A program made the translations under genes and the position numbers. From a bacterium (GTDB lineage Bacteria; Bdellovibrionota_C; UBA2361; SZUA-149; JAEUWB01), in contig JAEUWB010000023.1 of NCBI GenBank assembly GCA_016786595.1, forward strand, positions 1 to 45,205: a DNA stretch of 45,205 nt. Direction: 5' to 3'. The notes under the pieces were generated by a model. That model did no database searches. It worked only from the letters and a program-made list of their open reading frames with translations, and had not been told where the DNA came from. Below are positions 42,912-45,205 of this stretch, piece after piece (position 1 is the first letter of the stretch; every line of letters begins with the position of its first letter).

Positions 42912-43079
42912 ATGGCTGAAGCGAGATCAAGCGCTGGAAAAGATTTTAAAGACATATGTAAATGGTTACTTAAAGCTGCTCAAAGCGATCCTAATCCGAA
43001 GAGAGCTCATGCATTCAGGGAGACATGGAAAGATTTTTGTAGAGGACCCCGCGGGGATAAAGGGAAAAAAGTAAAATGA
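42912..43079 (+). CDS. Small basic ORF, possible toxin C-terminal fragment (55 aa)
   Basis: The ORF starts nine bases after the right end of repeat copy 2 and encodes 55 residues, Lys/Arg-rich, with DFKDICKWLLKAAQSDPNPK and a basic C-terminus (GPRGDKGKKVK). Its stop overlaps the next gene's start as ATGA, which supports translational coupling and a functional pair. The sequence resembles nothing I recognise. A toxin tail fused or relocated next to its immunity gene is one reading; a small antitoxin-like regulator is another. Confidence 0.5.
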   Translation: MAEARSSAGKDFKDICKWLLKAAQSDPNPKRAHAFRETWKDFCRGPRGDKGKKVK

Positions 43080-43537
43080 CTAAAGGCAAGGGCACTAAAG
43101 TGAACAAAAAGCAATATTGGTTTTGGGCCGAAATAGCACTGTTCTACACTTATAAAGATAAAGTGAATACAAAAAATCCTAGTGGTTTTTTGGACAGACA
43201 GTTTCTACTAGTGGTAGCTACAAATCATCAAAGGGCGTTTAAGAAATTTCATAGTATTTGCAAAAGCTTTGATACTTCAAAATCCAAAACTTCAGAATTA
43301 CTTTTAGATGACAAACCAGGCGTATGTTTTGCACTTGGAATCATAAACTTTGGTATATGCATGGATAGAGTAGATTCACTGATATCTAATAGAAAACGGG
43401 CATTAAATTATGCTGAAATAACGTATGCAAAAAGCAATTGCACCAAAGCGAAGGCCTTTAAGTTAATTCCTTCTCAGGATAAATTATTGAGAAATGTCTC
43501 TGAAGAAGTTAATCAAAGTGGTTATGCATTTCAATGA
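43076..43537 (+). CDS. Protein of unknown function, possible immunity partner (153 aa)
   Basis: This 153-residue basic, soluble protein has no signal peptide or membrane helix. It contains QYWFWAEIALFYTYKDKV near the N-terminus and FALGIINFGICMDRVDSLI in the middle. The family is unknown. It overlaps the 55-aa ORF by four bases as ATGA, so the two form a unit. It is followed by the Rhs remnant after a short gap. The immunity role is inferred from its place in the repeated cassette layout. Confidence 0.5.
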   Translation: MTKGKGTKVNKKQYWFWAEIALFYTYKDKVNTKNPSGFLDRQFLLVVATNHQRAFKKFHSICKSFDTSKSKTSELLLDDKPGVCFALGIINFGICMDRVDSLISNRKRALNYAEITYAKSNCTKAKAFKLIPSQDKLLRNVSEEVNQSGYAFQ

Positions 43538-43563
43538 ACGAACTGAGTTAGATTTTTAAAACT

Positions 43564-43580
43564 GGTACGGGTTACTTTCC
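43564..43580 (+). repeat. Left-end-like fragment of the accessory-region repeat at the Rhs junction
   Basis: GGTACGGGTTACTTTCC matches the left inverted end (GGTACAGGGCTACTTTCC in copy 3) and is the exact reverse complement of the copy 2 right end apart from one base missing from the G run. Rhs homology begins immediately after it, so a recombination junction coincides with a repeat end. Confidence 0.6.
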
Positions 43581-44428
43581 CAATACGAACACAGTAGGAA
43601 ACCTGACCCGTGTGACTGAAGACGCAAGTGGTCCTCTTGTTGATTACGGTTATGACGCGCTTTACAGGTTAACAAGTGATGTACGTACAGGTACTAACGC
43701 CTACACGAAGAGTTACGGCTATATTAGCTAGTTATAATTATACAGCTTTTGGCGACCAGGTGGCTTCAACTGGTGCAATTGCAAATCCTTATCGTTATGG
43801 TGGAAAGTATGGGTACTACCATGAGCCGCGATTAAACCTCCAACTTGCAACTTTTAGGTGGTTTGCGCCTAAGCTTGGGAGGTGGGCGAGTAGGGACCCG
43901 ATTGGGTATAAGGGTGGGGTGAATTTGTATGGGTATGTAGGGAATAGTCCAATAATGTTTGTGGATCCTTTGGGATTTTGGAGCTTATTGAACTTGATTA
44001 TCACTGGAGATGGAGACTCTTCAGACGCAATGAAAGACCTCGCGCTAGATGGAATAATAGATGGACTAGATGTTACAGGCGAAGCAGCAATTGAGGCTGG
44101 TAGTTTTGGATGGATTGAAGCTAGATCTGAAATTGCTAAGCGACAAGAATTTGCATCTATCATGACGTTACTTAATATTTCTAGAGACTGCGCTGGCCAG
44201 GTTGTTACCGCACGTACTTTGGCCGCACTTGGAAATACAAAGACTTTAAGCAAATTTTTCAATAAGCAAAGGTGGTTCAGAATTGGCAACGGTTATATCA
44301 AACCTCGTTTCGGGAAAACCGGCGGCAATGTCCCCCGCATCTCTATTGGGCCTAATAGGCAAGAGTTATCAGACTGGTGGAAGACGAATAAACATATCGA
44401 TCTTAGAGTGCCACTAATAGACAAGTAA
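43581..44428 (+). pseudogene. Rhs/YD-repeat protein remnant with C-terminal toxin-like domain
   Basis: This is the 3' end of an Rhs gene with its N-terminus missing. The first part reads GNLTRVTEDASGPLVDYGYD and ALYRLTSDVRTGT, typical YD repeats, then stops at a TAG (43730-43732). In another frame the Rhs core resumes: TAFGDQVASTG, NPYRYGGKYGYY, GRWASRDPIGYKGGVNLYGY and FVDPLGF. After the conserved DPLG, a C-terminal domain of about 150 residues ends RISIGPNRQELSDWWKTNKH and IDLRVPLIDK. It is a toxin candidate that I cannot name. The frame break and missing front make it a pseudogene, but the toxin part is open and still has its likely immunity gene downstream. Confidence 0.8.
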
Positions 44429-44457
44429 ATGATTAAAGTTAATATTAATAAGTTACA

Positions 44458-44826
44458 ATGAATTATCTTTTAATAATATTATTGATAGCTTTTATTGTGT
44501 TTTTGTTTTTTAATGTTTGGCATACCAAGCATTACTATCGACCATCCGTCAGGTACGTTGAAGAGCAATTGCAAGCCGCATTAAACGGAAATGATGATTC
44601 ATATACTCAAGACGAGTTTATTTGCATTGATATATATTATTATCCGGAGCTGGATGCCATAAAAAAAGAGTATGTTGGTATTATTGAATCGGCACAATAT
44701 GTGAAGGTGGATGATGGTAGCGGTAAAATTAATTTGAATGAACAGGGCAAGGTTGAGGTCGAGAAAATTCTTAGGAAATTACGAGCTTTACCTGAAAAAA
44801 AGAATATCAAATTTGATCCTGCTTGA
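44458..44826 (+). CDS. Membrane-anchored small protein, likely immunity gene of the Rhs toxin
   Basis: The 122-residue protein has one N-terminal membrane helix (about residues 3-20) and an acidic domain with DSYTQDEFICIDIYYYPELD and a helix-rich C-terminus (KVEVEKILRKLRALPEKK). The gene lies 29 bases after the stop of the Rhs C-terminal toxin-like domain, the usual place for a cognate immunity gene. An N-terminal TM helix plus soluble domain is a common immunity layout. The function is inferred from position. Confidence 0.55.
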   Translation: MNYLLIILLIAFIVFLFFNVWHTKHYYRPSVRYVEEQLQAALNGNDDSYTQDEFICIDIYYYPELDAIKKEYVGIIESAQYVKVDDGSGKINLNEQGKVEVEKILRKLRALPEKKNIKFDPA

Positions 44827-44888
44827 CCAAAATGTAACTAACTAGTGCGCACTAACTGGTGTCATCCCCCTTACATTAAGATAATAAT

Positions 44889-45061
44889 ACTTTTGGTACA
44901 GGGCTACTTTCCTAAGCAAATGCACATATTCCAAGGCAGCAGTACCCCCATAAATATTTCTAATTGTACGCAACAAATAGATGAAACTGGACGATAATGT
45001 AACTGGAAGTGTAATCTTTCAGCTTGGGTAGGGTCCTGAAAAGTAACCCTGTACCAAAAGT
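44889..45061 (+). repeat. Accessory-region repeat, copy 3 (173 bp with 24-bp inverted ends)
   Basis: This is the most complete copy. The left end ACTTTTGGTACAGGGCTACT (44889-44908) continues TTCC, and the right end, read as its reverse complement, is ACTTTTGGTACAGGGTTACT then TTTC, so the 24-bp ends match with two differences. The part equivalent to copy 1 (44895-45055) is also 161 bp. The interior shares TACGCAACAAATAGATGAAA and CTGGACGATAATGTAACTGG with the other copies. No transposase is present inside, so a MITE-like non-autonomous element fits. Confidence 0.78.
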
Positions 45062-45141
45062 TAAAATAAAACTATACGCCAGTTTGCGGACGAGTGGCTC
45101 GAATTTAAAAATATAGAAAAAAAGTAAGTCTCTAATATTTT

Positions 45142-45205
45142 ATGACATCTATGAAAACTGAGGCACAAAGATATTTTGAAATTGTTGAAGGATGTCTAAA
45201 TCAAC
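45142..45205 (+). CDS. Start of a further small gene, cut by the window end
   Basis: An ATG at 45142 opens MTSMKTEAQRYFEIVEGCLN and runs off the window. A second in-frame ATG lies three codons later. It sits after repeat copy 3 and a short tail-like reading (QFADEWLEFKNIEKK, ending at a TAA at about 45126), the same order as the other units, so it may be another immunity gene. Only about 21 residues are visible. Confidence 0.4.
   Translation, partial: MTSMKTEAQRYFEIVEGCLNQ

Noticed and set aside
41515-45061. Integron cassette array with attC sites, or a CRISPR array
   Set aside because: The repeat ends lack the GTTRRRY / RYYYAAC core sites and no integron integrase is present. The copies are few, long and unevenly spaced, so it is not CRISPR.
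1-45205. tRNA or rRNA genes
   Set aside because: No cloverleaf-like T-loop (GGTTCRANNCC) with matching arms or rRNA-like conserved stretch was noticed on either strand, although no covariance search could be run.

Overview
The window looks like a bacterial chromosome segment from a Gram-negative, diderm, probably deltaproteobacteria-like lineage (Myxococcota, Bdellovibrionota, Desulfobacterota or a candidate phylum near them). The reasons are a meso-diaminopimelate-type MurE, a proteobacterial dcw gene order, and a Tad locus built from FHA-fused CpaF ATPases. I cannot fix the species. All functional calls come from reading motifs by eye; no database search was run.

Region 1 (1-13.2 kb, plus strand) is the peptidoglycan/division (dcw) cluster: end of ftsI, murE, murF, mraY, murD, ftsW, murG, murC, murB, ddl, ftsQ. 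Spacing is tight, with several overlaps. It makes and ligates the UDP-MurNAc-pentapeptide, transfers it to the lipid carrier, makes lipid II and delivers it to the division site. ftsA and ftsZ, which usually follow ftsQ, are absent; genes on the other strand follow.

Region 2 (13.2-21.1 kb, minus strand) reads, in transcription order, SNF2 helicase, SWIM zinc-finger protein, XerC/D-like tyrosine recombinase, chorismate-binding synthase component I (TrpE-like), glutamine amidotransferase (TrpG/PabA), a two-TM protein, and an 82-aa protein whose Shine-Dalgarno sequence sits in a 9-bp hairpin. A divergent 483-aa orphan follows at 21.3-22.7 kb.

Region 3 (22.7-38.8 kb, plus strand) is an expanded Tad/Flp pilus locus. 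It holds a promoter, a small Flp pilin with its own terminator, a Flp-TadE fusion with two prepilin motifs, a TadG-like protein, a large TadE-like protein, a periplasmic protein, a third short pilin, CpaB, FHA-CpaF no. 1, TadB, TadC, an FHA-TM protein, FHA-CpaF no. 2, and an 816-aa pseudokinase-FHA-TM-repeat protein. Four FHA domains next to a kinase fold that has lost its catalytic residues suggest phospho-signalling or scaffolding control of the pilus motor. The secretin, TadZ/CpaE and prepilin peptidase are not in the window.

Region 4 (38.8-41.2 kb) has a PAP2-type membrane phosphatase and a GT-C-like polytopic membrane protein.

Region 5 (41.2-45.2 kb) is a visibly AT-richer accessory region. 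It has a truncated secreted protein, several small immunity-like genes, short toxin-tail-like ORFs, a broken Rhs gene with a C-terminal toxin-like domain, and a repeat family of about 161-173 bp with terminal inverted repeats. The recurring order is repeat end, short tail ORF, small gene. It looks like a cassette array of displaced Rhs tails and immunity genes, and it is the best candidate here for an undescribed arrangement.
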